A stretch of 64,000 bases of DNA. Source: Bacteroidaceae bacterium (GTDB lineage Bacteria > Bacteroidota > Bacteroidia > Bacteroidales > Bacteroidaceae). The notes under the pieces were generated by a model. It ran no database searches. It was not told the DNA's origin and saw only the letters and a list, made by a program, of their open reading frames with translations. The position numbers and the translations under genes were made by a program. Of the stretch, positions 9,901 to 19,039 are shown piece after piece; the first letter of the stretch is position 1; each line of letters opens with the position of its first letter. The stretch covers positions 36,988 through 100,987 of the forward strand of contig JAILDV010000053.1 in NCBI GenBank assembly GCA_024688885.1. Direction: 5' to 3'.

Positions 9901-11651
9901 TCAACCCACACCTTTCTGCCGTTTCTGATATAGATTCCGTGTTGGGGATTTGAAACCTTGCGTCCCTGCAAGTCATAGATTTCATTTTCCATAAGGAAAG
10001 GTGAAGCGGGCACAGCGCTGATGGCTGTTGACACATAACTGTTTGCCGTCAGGGAAAGTTGCCCCAAGATGCAGTCACTCCATTCCTGTTCTGCCGAATA
10101 AAGGGCAATGACATAATTGCCCTGCTCTGTGATGTCAAACTCAAAGGTCTGCTGTTTCAACGAACCAAAACTATTGGATGCATTATTGCCAATATTGATG
10201 GTTGGGGTATATATCTGACTTGCAACGCTCACGCTACCAACACGTTTCTCAATACTCAGTTCAATGGGCGCAAAATCAGGTTTGTTCCAATTGCAAATCT
10301 TATATTTCAACGTATAGTGTCCGGGCGCCATACTGATGGTTGTGCCACTTTCAGAGAGACCAAACTTTGCCCATCCCTGATGGGTTTTCCCCTCGATGTT
10401 GCGGAAATAGAGTCCATAGTCCAATCCACGAGGCGAACCCGTGAACTGCAAGACACGACATCCCTGCGAATATCCGCTGCCGTAACCAACACGCTTTTCA
10501 GAGCCATCGAAAGTGACCCAGCCTGCAGGCAGCGCTCCTCCCTCGGTGAACGCCGTGGAGATGGTAAGGGTCAGGGGGGCTTGCAGCATCACCTCCACGG
10601 TGGCTGAGCCCGTCTCACCGTCGTTGTCTGTAGCAACCACTTTCAACGTATGTTTACCCACTTTGCTACTCGTCAATGTAGCCTTGTAGGGTTTTGCCGT
10701 GCAAGTGGACAACAGGGTTGTTCCATCATAGAACTCCACTTTCTCAATAGTTCCATTGGGGTCATCAGCAGTGGCTGTGACAGCAATGTCAGGAAAGGTT
10801 ACCTCACCAGTAGGAGCATAATTGACATACCTGAGGCCCGAAGAAGGCGCTGTAATCTTCACGCTGGGAGCAGTCTTGTTCAGCGAGTAACGCTTGCAGA
10901 AGTTCCAAATCTCCTTACCAGTGTACACCTGACGTTCCTTGCAAATCCAGTGACCTTTGTCCTTCAACTCCAAAAGCTTGACCTCAACACCGTCGTTGCC
11001 GGGTCCCCAAGTGTGCATCTTGGCTCCTGCAAAACCATTGTAATTGGAAACGACCTTGTCTGTCGTTGGACATCCATTATGCTGAATCCAAGGGTTCAGT
11101 GCAGGTTGTACACCTCCGAAGTTGTCGGCAGTTCCTTGAATATGCAAGATAGGCACTGCGCGAGTGGTTGATCTCGGAGTTACAACTGAAGGACCACTAC
11201 AAGAAACAAAAGCTGCAATGATATTGGACATCTTGTTGATGGCGTTGTACGTCAGCATGCCACCCATCGAGAACCCGCCGAGGTAGATGCGGTTACGGTC
11301 AATCTTGTGCAGCGTCACCATCCTTTCGATGATAGCCTTGATGAAATTAATGTCGCGGTCACCACCAGTGTCCCATGCTCTGTCTATACCATTGGGGAAC
11401 ACACAGATAAACTTGGCAGTGTCACACACGGCTTCCATGCTGACATTGTCATTCTTGAACTCGCTGTTCTGCATCCAGTTGGCATCTTGGTTATAGCCAT
11501 GGCAGAAGATAAGCAAAGGACGGTTCTCACCTAAATTCTTAGGCACAATGACATTATACGAACGATTAGTGCCGTTGACGGTGATGTTGTCAGCCTTCAC
11601 GGACAGGAATCCCGCCACAAGCAGGATGAATGAAAGAACGGAATGTTTCAT
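9897..11651 (-). CDS. Secreted PHB-depolymerase/CE1-like esterase with Ig-like domain and C-terminal tail
   Basis: LLIFCHGYNQDANWMQ, IYLGGFSMGGMLTYNAINK (GxSxGG nucleophile elbow), ILHIQGTADN; Ig-like VEFYDGTTLLSTCTAKPYKATL; tail IYDLQGRKVSNPQHGIYIRNGRKVWVE. Stop overlaps the downstream GH115 start (ATGA). Confidence 0.85.
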   Translation of the reverse strand: MKHSVLSFILLVAGFLSVKADNITVNGTNRSYNVIVPKNLGENRPLLIFCHGYNQDANWMQNSEFKNDNVSMEAVCDTAKFICVFPNGIDRAWDTGGDRDINFIKAIIERMVTLHKIDRNRIYLGGFSMGGMLTYNAINKMSNIIAAFVSCSGPSVVTPRSTTRAVPILHIQGTADNFGGVQPALNPWIQHNGCPTTDKVVSNYNGFAGAKMHTWGPGNDGVEVKLLELKDKGHWICKERQVYTGKEIWNFCKRYSLNKTAPSVKITAPSSGLRYVNYAPTGEVTFPDIAVTATADDPNGTIEKVEFYDGTTLLSTCTAKPYKATLTSSKVGKHTLKVVATDNDGETGSATVEVMLQAPLTLTISTAFTEGGALPAGWVTFDGSEKRVGYGSGYSQGCRVLQFTGSPRGLDYGLYFRNIEGKTHQGWAKFGLSESGTTISMAPGHYTLKYKICNWNKPDFAPIELSIEKRVGSVSVASQIYTPTINIGNNASNSFGSLKQQTFEFDITEQGNYVIALYSAEQEWSDCILGQLSLTANSYVSTAISAVPASPFLMENEIYDLQGRKVSNPQHGIYIRNGRKVWVE

Positions 11652-11798
11652 GTTGAGTAGTCTCATATACGGTTTGGAAATTGGAATTAGGTTTTATTGT
11701 GCAAATTTAGCACAAATTACCCCTTTCCTCTTTTACGACAGGTTACATTTTCTTTTCTTTATCGTTCATTCTTCCCAATTTCAGGCAGAATCAGGCAC

Positions 11799-11835
11799 AA
11801 AAAAAGAGGAGAATCGCATCACTGCGGCTCTCCTC
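11799..11835 (-). terminator. Rho-independent terminator downstream of the Spy-like gene
   Basis: Minus strand reads GAGGAGAGCCGCAGTGATGCGATTCTCCTC followed by a T run (plus-strand poly-A 11799-11805). Confidence 0.75.
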
Positions 11836-11904
11836 CCCAATCACTCTTTTTCTATCCAGTAAAAGAAATGTATATTTTTGTCGTGTTTAATTTGTGAGAT
11901 TCTT

Positions 11905-12639
11905 TTATTTGATGTACACTCGTTCCCCCTTACTATTGAGATAGATGCCAGGAGTGGTGGGCATGCCATTGATGGTTGTTCCATTCATGGACACCCAACG
12001 GTCAGATTTCCTGCTCTGCTGTTCCACGGACTCAATGTCCGAGGCTATACCTTCTGACACCTGAGCCTTGCGCTGCTTGGCATCAGCCCCACTATTGGGA
12101 CGCTGTGGGGGATTAGGCTTGCCATTCGGTTTGCCGTTGAACTTACCATTGGGCATGCGGCGCATCCGTTCAGACTTCATGCGCTGCAGATTCATCCTTT
12201 CCAACTGTTTCATCTTTTCGTACTGACGCTGGGTGAGCACGGTGAGGAAACGCTTGTAGTAGGTCTCTTCCACATCGATGGTGGCACGGCTGCGAGCGAA
12301 ACGGTTGGCATTCATTTTCTCCAGTTCTTCCTCTGTCGGCTGGTGATATTTAGGTTTTTCACCCCCCTGAGGCTTTCCCTGCTTTGCCGTAGGATGGTTG
12401 GAATACTTCTCCCACACCGCTTTCAATTCACTGCGATAATCCACATAGATAGGAACAAATTTCGAAGTCTTCTCTTCGTCCAGCTGAAGCTGACACGCCA
12501 TGCGTGCAGCCAGCCTTTGTGAAAGTTGTTCTTCAGTCAGTCTTTGAGGCTTGCCACCCTGTTTGGGTTGAGCCATCAGTGTGCATCCTGCCACGAAGAG
12601 GAATGCCACTGCCATTGAAAGAATCCTTTTCATATTCAT
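11905..12639 (-). CDS. Spy/CpxP-like periplasmic protein
   Basis: Signal peptide; LTEEQLSQRLAARMACQLQLDEEKTSKFVPIYVDYRSELKAVW...YKRFLTVLTQRQYEKMKQLERMNLQRM, in an ECF-sigma locus; C-terminal TTPGIYLNSKGERVYIK. Confidence 0.6.
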   Translation of the reverse strand: MNMKRILSMAVAFLFVAGCTLMAQPKQGGKPQRLTEEQLSQRLAARMACQLQLDEEKTSKFVPIYVDYRSELKAVWEKYSNHPTAKQGKPQGGEKPKYHQPTEEELEKMNANRFARSRATIDVEETYYKRFLTVLTQRQYEKMKQLERMNLQRMKSERMRRMPNGKFNGKPNGKPNPPQRPNSGADAKQRKAQVSEGIASDIESVEQQSRKSDRWVSMNGTTINGMPTTPGIYLNSKGERVYIK

Positions 12640-12655
12640 ACCATTTTTTCAGTGG

Positions 12656-12976
12656 TTATAAAACTGTATTGTCTATATTCTCGTAGATGGCAATCCACTC
12701 ATCGAGTGCATCGTCAGTCATGTAAGTCTCGACCGACTCGTCTGCCAGCAGATTCGTCTCTGACTGCTCTGAGCGTTGGAGAGTATAGAATGACACTCCT
12801 GCGATGAGCAGCACCACAGCCGCTGCCGACATCCAGAAACGGCTGCGAGAGTGAACCGTTGGCAATTGAGAATTGACGGTGGTCTTCTCCATCAATCGCC
12901 CGTGCATCTCATCGAAAAAGCCTTCCGGCACTGTGTATGGCATACGCTTGCCGATGTTATTGAGTTGCTCTTCCAT
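12656..12976 (-). CDS. Small single-TM protein, probable anti-sigma-like component of the ECF locus
   Basis: 106 aa with one TM segment (FWMSAAAVVLLIAGVSFYTL) between sigma and Spy-like genes. Confidence 0.5.
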   Translation of the reverse strand: MEEQLNNIGKRMPYTVPEGFFDEMHGRLMEKTTVNSQLPTVHSRSRFWMSAAAVVLLIAGVSFYTLQRSEQSETNLLADESVETYMTDDALDEWIAIYENIDNTVL

Positions 12977-13004
12977 ATCTATTCAGTTTATTTAAGTTGC
13001 GCAA

Positions 13005-13195
13005 GTTTTATTTATTTGAAGTTATAGAAGTTATAGAAGTTCTCGCTTCGCTCAGTTGACAATTGACAGTTGACAAACTCATCGTACATCGTTCATCGTA
13101 CATTTCCCTGATGTCCTTCTCACTGCCAGGTATCGTCGTTAACTCCTTTAACTTCAATTACTCCGTCACTTCCGAAATTTGAGTTAATTTAGTAG
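13005..13195 (-). repeat. Mosaic intergenic repeat element (copy A) inside the ECF sigma locus
   Basis: Reverse-orientation relative of 18270-18470: cagttgacaattgacagttgac, catcgtacatcgttcatcgtacat, atcgtcgttaactcctttaacttc. Confidence 0.8.
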
Positions 13196-13708
13196 TTCAT
13201 TCTTAATTTTCTCTTTGGCATGGTGATATGCAACCTTGAGGGTAGCCACCTTACTACCAGTCACTTCGCTAATCTCCTCATAACTCATCTCGTCATAGTA
13301 GCGCATGTTGAACACCATGCGTTCCTGCTGGCTCAATCGGAGGATTGCCTGTTGCAGGCGCACTCCTTCCACATCTTCCCAATCCACATGCTCCGATGCT
13401 GTCAGACGGTTCAACAGCACATCCTCCTCGCTCAGTTCCGACATCGTCCGTTCTCTCATCTTGTTGAGATGACGGATGCACTCGTTAGTGGCTATCCTGT
13501 ACACCCACACTTTCAGCAGCTCCTTCTTCCTCAGTTTTTCCAAGCCCTGATACACACGAATGAAGGTCTCCTGCATCACGTCCTGCGCATCCTCGTGGCT
13601 GACCACCATGCGGCGGATATGCCAATAGATGGGGCGTTCGTACTGTTTCAGCACGGCTTCAAACGTAGGCGCGTCATCGTCTTGCCGTCCCAACCGCATC
13701 AATCTCAT
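13184..13708 (-). CDS. ECF-type RNA polymerase sigma factor
   Basis: HEDAQDVMQETFIRVYQGL (region 2) and ILRLSQQERMVFNMRYYDEMSYEEISEVTGSKVATLKVAYHHAKEKIK (region 4). Confidence 0.93.
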   Translation of the reverse strand: MRLMRLGRQDDDAPTFEAVLKQYERPIYWHIRRMVVSHEDAQDVMQETFIRVYQGLEKLRKKELLKVWVYRIATNECIRHLNKMRERTMSELSEEDVLLNRLTASEHVDWEDVEGVRLQQAILRLSQQERMVFNMRYYDEMSYEEISEVTGSKVATLKVAYHHAKEKIKNELLN

Positions 13709-13829
13709 ATCAAAAGTACTTTCGTTGTGTGTATATTGTAAAGAAACTTCAAAAAGGAAAAAGTTAATGCAGGAAAACTAATTTTTATACAAAAAAGTTT
13801 TCCTGCATCATTTTCAAAGACAGGTTGTA

Positions 13830-15218
13830 TCACTTCACATAGATAGTCTTGGCATTGGAACCTGTGCGGACAATGTTCATGCCTTTCTGGGGTTGAGGCA
13901 CGGGAACACCTGCCAGCGTGTAATAGGCTGCTGCCTGATTATGAAAGGCATTGGGCACCTGAATACTGGTCATTTCTTCATCGGTGGCAGTATGGAGTTC
14001 GATGTTCGTCACACTAATGTTGTCAGCGTTATCATTGCGGGTCAAAGCAAAAATATATTCACCCCAGCCATCCTCCACCTTGAAGCAGAAAGCAGCATCT
14101 TCGCCCACCTTTGCAGTAGTGTCAAGCACATAATCTCCACCTATTTTTTTAATACGCACCAAGAAATCCTTACCCACATCACCAGAAGACTTAAAGGTCA
14201 GTTTGTAGTTTCCCTTGTCAAGCTGGAACGAGCGATACACATTGTGGTCACTGTTATCGCTGGCATGCTTGGCACCACCATAGCGAAGAATGGTCTTACC
14301 CGTCATTACCCATCCGTGTTGAGCAGGTTGATAGCCTTCTTCCTCCACTCGTGGCATCCACTTGAGCGTGGCATCACAAGGGGTGTCCAAAGTGTACTGT
14401 TTGAAGTGAGCCCACATAGTTTTAGCAGAGTTACCCTCTGGTGTGTTGTTTGTAATGTCATTATGCCCCATTCCGTCCATTTCGTAGTACACGTACGGGA
14501 ATCCTCCTTCGGTTGCCTCATACACACTCTTCGTGTACTTGCCAGTAACGGTTGTCTTCACTGGCACTGGATTTGCACCCACTCTTGCGACCATTTCATC
14601 TACAATCGTGGGCATCAACGAATACTTTACAAAATCGTCCGCCTTTCCATGAATGTGCAGGAATGGCACAGGACGTACACCGGTATGACGGAAATGGAAT
14701 TCATTCATCTGGAATCCACTAATGGAAGCAAATGCCGCGAAAATGTCAGCACAAGTGTTGGAGAGCGCATAGGTCATCATACCACCATTAGAGAATCCAC
14801 AGCAATAAATGCGTTTGCTATCCACCGAATAGTTCTTCTTCACGTCTTCAATAACAGCCTTAATGAACTCGACATCAGCATTGACCTCACCAGAAGAGAC
14901 CCAACCCGTCGTATTCATTCCTGCCAAATAAAAATCCACCGTCTTTCCTTGTGGATAGACAACAATGAAACCTTCATCGTCAGCTACCTCTGTCGTCATT
15001 GGATGGTTAGCCCACTGATTGCCATTAGCACCATGGAGCGAAACCACCAACGGAGCGTTATCCCCCACATTGGCAGGCACATACAGTCTATAAGAACGTG
15101 ACTCTGTTTTCCCTTTGTCATCTTTCACGGAGATGTTCACAATTTTGTCCACCTTCGCTGCAAATCCCTGCATGGCACAAAGCAGCATCAAGGCAAACAC
15201 AAAAAATAACTTTTTCAT
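13830..15218 (-). CDS. Secreted PHB-depolymerase/CE1-like esterase
   Basis: APLVVSLHGANGNQW, IYCCGFSNGGMMTYALSNTCADIFAAFASISG, FLHIHGKADD; signal peptide. Confidence 0.87.
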   Translation of the reverse strand: MKKLFFVFALMLLCAMQGFAAKVDKIVNISVKDDKGKTESRSYRLYVPANVGDNAPLVVSLHGANGNQWANHPMTTEVADDEGFIVVYPQGKTVDFYLAGMNTTGWVSSGEVNADVEFIKAVIEDVKKNYSVDSKRIYCCGFSNGGMMTYALSNTCADIFAAFASISGFQMNEFHFRHTGVRPVPFLHIHGKADDFVKYSLMPTIVDEMVARVGANPVPVKTTVTGKYTKSVYEATEGGFPYVYYEMDGMGHNDITNNTPEGNSAKTMWAHFKQYTLDTPCDATLKWMPRVEEEGYQPAQHGWVMTGKTILRYGGAKHASDNSDHNVYRSFQLDKGNYKLTFKSSGDVGKDFLVRIKKIGGDYVLDTTAKVGEDAAFCFKVEDGWGEYIFALTRNDNADNISVTNIELHTATDEEMTSIQVPNAFHNQAAAYYTLAGVPVPQPQKGMNIVRTGSNAKTIYVK

Positions 15219-15255
15219 AGATTAAGATAGATAATTGAGTGATTTAAAGATGAAG

Positions 15256-16443
15256 TTACTTATAATCATTGACAAGTTTCCGTTCCTCCTCTGTAAAGTC
15301 AGAGGTATCCTGATTCCATTGAGGATCGGGCATATACCACCAAAGCGACTTGAAGTAGGCTGCCAATTTCTGGTCTTTGAACACATACCCACGATTGGCA
15401 TAAGGAAGATTACGCAAGATGCGAGAGTTGGGAATGCCATCGGTCGTGGCATTGGCGGGAATCCGAAGGTCGTCATCCGTCTCTTCCATCAGTTCGTAGG
15501 GCACCAACATATTCATGGGGGCTGTACGATCATAAAAGCGTCCCAATTTGAAATCCTCCCGTGAGAAAAGAGCACCTTCCGCAGAATCGATATGGATGTC
15601 ATCCGTTGGACGGAAATTCTTAGCATGCCACTCATAGGTGCCATTGCGCAAAGAGAACTCATAATACCCTGTATCATATCCGCTTTGAACGACATGCATC
15701 TTACCTGCCCCCTCTGCCAAACGCCATTGGGCAGCGCTCCACATCGGATCTTTGGCTATACAGAACTGTTTGGCTGTTTTCTCAGCCTTGATGCGAAGTG
15801 TGAAATCATCTATCTGATGGTTTGCCCAACGCATGGCAGGCTTCAACCAATAGGGAATGCCGAAATGGTTATAGATTCCACCAGACATCTGATATCGGTA
15901 AGTGTGATGAACCACATTCTTTCCCTCCTTAAAGTTGGCTTTGAAACAATAAGCATAGGAATAGTCGATGTTTTCTTTCGTCTTTTTATTGATGATGCCT
16001 GATATTGCTTCATCGGAATCCTCAAGGTCACGCCACTGACTGAGGTCAAGCGGCACAAAATCGGTTGGTTCATCTTCTGAACTATGATGCACTACATAGT
16101 TGCGGATAGGAAGTTTCGCTCCATTCATTTCAACGGTGAAATCGAAAATGTAGGGGTGCTTACCCGTCTTATCCAATTCATCCCCTGTATTGTAAGGTGA
16201 CGACGCTTCAAAACCCACATCCACCACTTTTGCGGCTCCACGATTGGTGAATTCATAAAGCACGTCCACGGCTGCGTATCCATCATCCTGAATGCTGATG
16301 GTCAGCACTTCCTTTGTCACTGCCACATCTGTTTCCTGCAAGGGAACAATTTGGTTACCATTCACATAAAACACGCCATCATTGGCACTTGCCAGTATGG
16401 CGATAATCCACAAAATTGATGTTGTCAGAAATTTCATTTTCAT
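15256..16443 (-). CDS. Secreted protein with DUF4424-like region and C-terminal YARHG-like domain
   Basis: Start chosen at MKMKFLTTSILWIIAILASANDG; ends SRILRNLPYANRGYVFKDQKLAAYFKSLWWYMPDPQWN...FTEEERKLVNDYK, a YARHG-type ending. Confidence 0.6.
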   Translation of the reverse strand: MKMKFLTTSILWIIAILASANDGVFYVNGNQIVPLQETDVAVTKEVLTISIQDDGYAAVDVLYEFTNRGAAKVVDVGFEASSPYNTGDELDKTGKHPYIFDFTVEMNGAKLPIRNYVVHHSSEDEPTDFVPLDLSQWRDLEDSDEAISGIINKKTKENIDYSYAYCFKANFKEGKNVVHHTYRYQMSGGIYNHFGIPYWLKPAMRWANHQIDDFTLRIKAEKTAKQFCIAKDPMWSAAQWRLAEGAGKMHVVQSGYDTGYYEFSLRNGTYEWHAKNFRPTDDIHIDSAEGALFSREDFKLGRFYDRTAPMNMLVPYELMEETDDDLRIPANATTDGIPNSRILRNLPYANRGYVFKDQKLAAYFKSLWWYMPDPQWNQDTSDFTEEERKLVNDYK

Positions 16444-16541
16444 TATCATTTTGATGATTGATGATGCAAAGATAAAAAAAAGTGACGAGTTGGAGGGGAT
16501 GAGTTGGGATTTTTTTATACCTTTGTCCCGTTTTTTCAACA

Positions 16542-18266
16542 ATGAAGCAACTATTATTAAGCATATTATGGCTATTTGTGGCGGGAACAACATGGAGCAT
16601 TCCTGCCCAATTAAGACCTTTCACTGTGACGAACAGTGATGGTACTGTGCTGACCATCACTCTATGCGGTGACGAGTGTTGTCATTTCTATGCCACATTA
16701 GATGGCGTGCCTGTAGTAGAGGAAACCAATGGTGACTGGCGATTGGCACCCGAACTCACCGATTCCATCAACAAGGTGTGGAACGAAAAAAGCACACGGC
16801 TCAACTTGCGCCGTCAGCAACGTGCTTTACAGAACAAGACCAGGCAAGCATTTGGCTATCCATCCTCCTACACTGGGAAGAAAAAGGGCATTGTCTTATT
16901 GGTGAACTTTGCCAACAAAGCAATGAAAAGCACCCATACGAGAGACACGTTCGACAAAATGTTCAACCAAGTGGGATACAACGAAGACAACATCGTCGGC
17001 TCTGTCCACGATTATTTTTATGACCAATCCTACGAGCAGTTCGACCTTTCTTTCGATGTGTATGGTCCCATCGTAGTCAACCAGGACTATGCTTATTATG
17101 GTACAAATAGTAAAGGTGGTGACGACCAACGAGTGGGAGAACTCACCACAGAGGTATGTCGATTGGCAGATACAAAATACGACATCAATTGGGCTGACTA
17201 TGATTGGGATGGCGACAAAGAGGTGGATCAGGTTATCATCATCTATGCTGGTAGCGGAGAGCATGCCAACAACGACAAAAACACCATCTGGCCACACGAA
17301 TCATCACTCACTATTCTCAAGACATTCGGAGACGGGGAAGGCCCTATCAAATTTGGTGGAATAAAAATTGACACCTATGCCATGACTTGCGAGCTGGCCA
17401 ACGACAACAGCAGCACCCTGAACGGCATTGGCACTGCCTGTCATGAGTTCAGCCACTGCCTCGGACTTCCCGATTTCTACGATGCCAATTATTCAGGTGG
17501 CTATGGCATGCAGCATTGGGACATCATGGCTTCTGGCAGCAACAATGGAATGTATTACAATAGCGAATGCCCAGCAGGTTTCACTGCCTATGAACGTTGG
17601 TTTGCCGGATGGCTCGACTTGATTGAATTGAATGAGCCAACCACTATCACCGACATGCCCTGCCTTCAGGATGAGCCCGTGGCATACGTCATCTACAACG
17701 ACGGCAACCGCAACGAATACTTCATCCTTGAGAACCGCCAATCCAAAGGTTGGTACCAATATGTCAGCACCTTCACCGGTATGCATGGGTTGCTCGTCAC
17801 ACACGTGGATTATGACCGATATAAATGGGTGCTCAACACCGTCAACACATTGAAAAAGCACCAACGTATGACCATCATCTGCGCAGGAGGTGAATATGGC
17901 ACTTATTCAGGCAAAAGCTATATTATCACCGCCTCACAATATCGTTCCCAACTCTTCCCTGGCAGAAAGAATGTGACAGAACTCACTAATGATTCCCATA
18001 TTGACTATGGCGGGAAGCTCTTCAACAAAAATACTGACGGCACCTTATTCATGAACAAGCCCATCACCGACATTCAAGAAAGCAACGGGTTGATTTCCTT
18101 TAAGTTTATGGGTGGAAACGAAGCAATGGACATTCATGACTTGGCAGACGCCAAACTACCTGTCACCTACTACACATTGGATGGCATTCGTGTTGAGAGC
18201 CCTCAATCACCAGGCATTTACCTAGTCAGACAAGGTACACAAACACACAAAGTCTTCCTCAAATAA
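16542..18266 (+). CDS. M6 family metalloprotease domain protein with C-terminal tail
   Basis: GTACHEFSHCLGLPDFYD (HExxHxxGxxD), KGIVLLVNFANK; tail YYTLDGIRVESPQSPGIYLVRQGTQTHKVFLK. Confidence 0.9.
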   Translation: MKQLLLSILWLFVAGTTWSIPAQLRPFTVTNSDGTVLTITLCGDECCHFYATLDGVPVVEETNGDWRLAPELTDSINKVWNEKSTRLNLRRQQRALQNKTRQAFGYPSSYTGKKKGIVLLVNFANKAMKSTHTRDTFDKMFNQVGYNEDNIVGSVHDYFYDQSYEQFDLSFDVYGPIVVNQDYAYYGTNSKGGDDQRVGELTTEVCRLADTKYDINWADYDWDGDKEVDQVIIIYAGSGEHANNDKNTIWPHESSLTILKTFGDGEGPIKFGGIKIDTYAMTCELANDNSSTLNGIGTACHEFSHCLGLPDFYDANYSGGYGMQHWDIMASGSNNGMYYNSECPAGFTAYERWFAGWLDLIELNEPTTITDMPCLQDEPVAYVIYNDGNRNEYFILENRQSKGWYQYVSTFTGMHGLLVTHVDYDRYKWVLNTVNTLKKHQRMTIICAGGEYGTYSGKSYIITASQYRSQLFPGRKNVTELTNDSHIDYGGKLFNKNTDGTLFMNKPITDIQESNGLISFKFMGGNEAMDIHDLADAKLPVTYYTLDGIRVESPQSPGIYLVRQGTQTHKVFLK

Positions 18267-18269
18267 AAG

Positions 18270-18470
18270 ACTCAACTTTCTGAAGTGACGAAGTTAATGG
18301 AGTTAACGAAGTAAACGACGATACATAGCAACGAGAAGGACATCAGGGAGATGTACGATGAACGATGAGTCTGTCAACTGTCAATTGTCAACTGAGCGAA
18401 GTGATAACTTCTATAACTTCAACAACTACAAAAAAGTGAAGCTTACGAACCTTCAGCTCGACGAAGTCAA
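18270..18470 (+). repeat. Mosaic intergenic repeat element (copy B)
   Basis: tcaactttctgaagtgacgaagttaatggagttaacg...gacgatac...gagaaggacatcagggagatgtacgatgaacgatgag...tgtcaactgtcaattgtcaactgagcgaag. Confidence 0.8.
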
Positions 18471-18477
18471 ACTTGAG

Positions 18478-18996
18478 TCAATTATCCTTATACCATTCAG
18501 CATACATGATGTAATGCTTGGCAATTCCAATGTTGAGTTCCTTCGCCTGTTCGGGATCCACCTTCTTGATGAATTTTGCCGGCACACCACCCCACATCTC
18601 TCCGTCACCCACCTGTGTGCCCTTCAACACCAAGGCACCTGCTGCAATAATCGCGCCCTCGCCTATCACGGCATCATCAAGCACTGTCGCACCCATGCCA
18701 ATCAGAGCACCACTCTTCACTGTGCAGCCATGCAAGGTCACGTTGTGTCCGATGGTCACATCGTCACCAATCTCAATCGCTGCTTTCTTATATAAAGTAT
18801 GCAGACATGACCCATCCTGTATGTTCACGCGGTTACCTATCTTGATGTAGTTCACATCACCACGCACCACCGCATTAAACCACACCGTACATTGGTCGCC
18901 CATCTGCACATCGCCCACAATTGTGGCGTTCTCGCTGAAATAGCAGCCCTCGCCCCATTTGGGAGTCAAGCCGCACACTGTCTTGATTAAAGCCAT
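18478..18996 (-). CDS. Gamma-carbonic anhydrase family hexapeptide-repeat protein
   Basis: NATIVGDVQMGDQCTVWFNAVVRGDVNYIKIGNRVNIQDGSCLHT...DDVTIGHNVTLHGCTV, classic gamma-CA/YrdA pattern. Confidence 0.93.
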   Translation of the reverse strand: MALIKTVCGLTPKWGEGCYFSENATIVGDVQMGDQCTVWFNAVVRGDVNYIKIGNRVNIQDGSCLHTLYKKAAIEIGDDVTIGHNVTLHGCTVKSGALIGMGATVLDDAVIGEGAIIAAGALVLKGTQVGDGEMWGGVPAKFIKKVDPEQAKELNIGIAKHYIMYAEWYKDN

Positions 18997-19039
18997 TCTT
19001 ATTTACAATTTGACAATTTACGATTAATTGTTTAGGGGT

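Noticed and set aside
13893-15101. 402-aa plus-strand ORF
   Set aside because: Antisense to the esterase gene; composition looks non-biological (shadow ORF).
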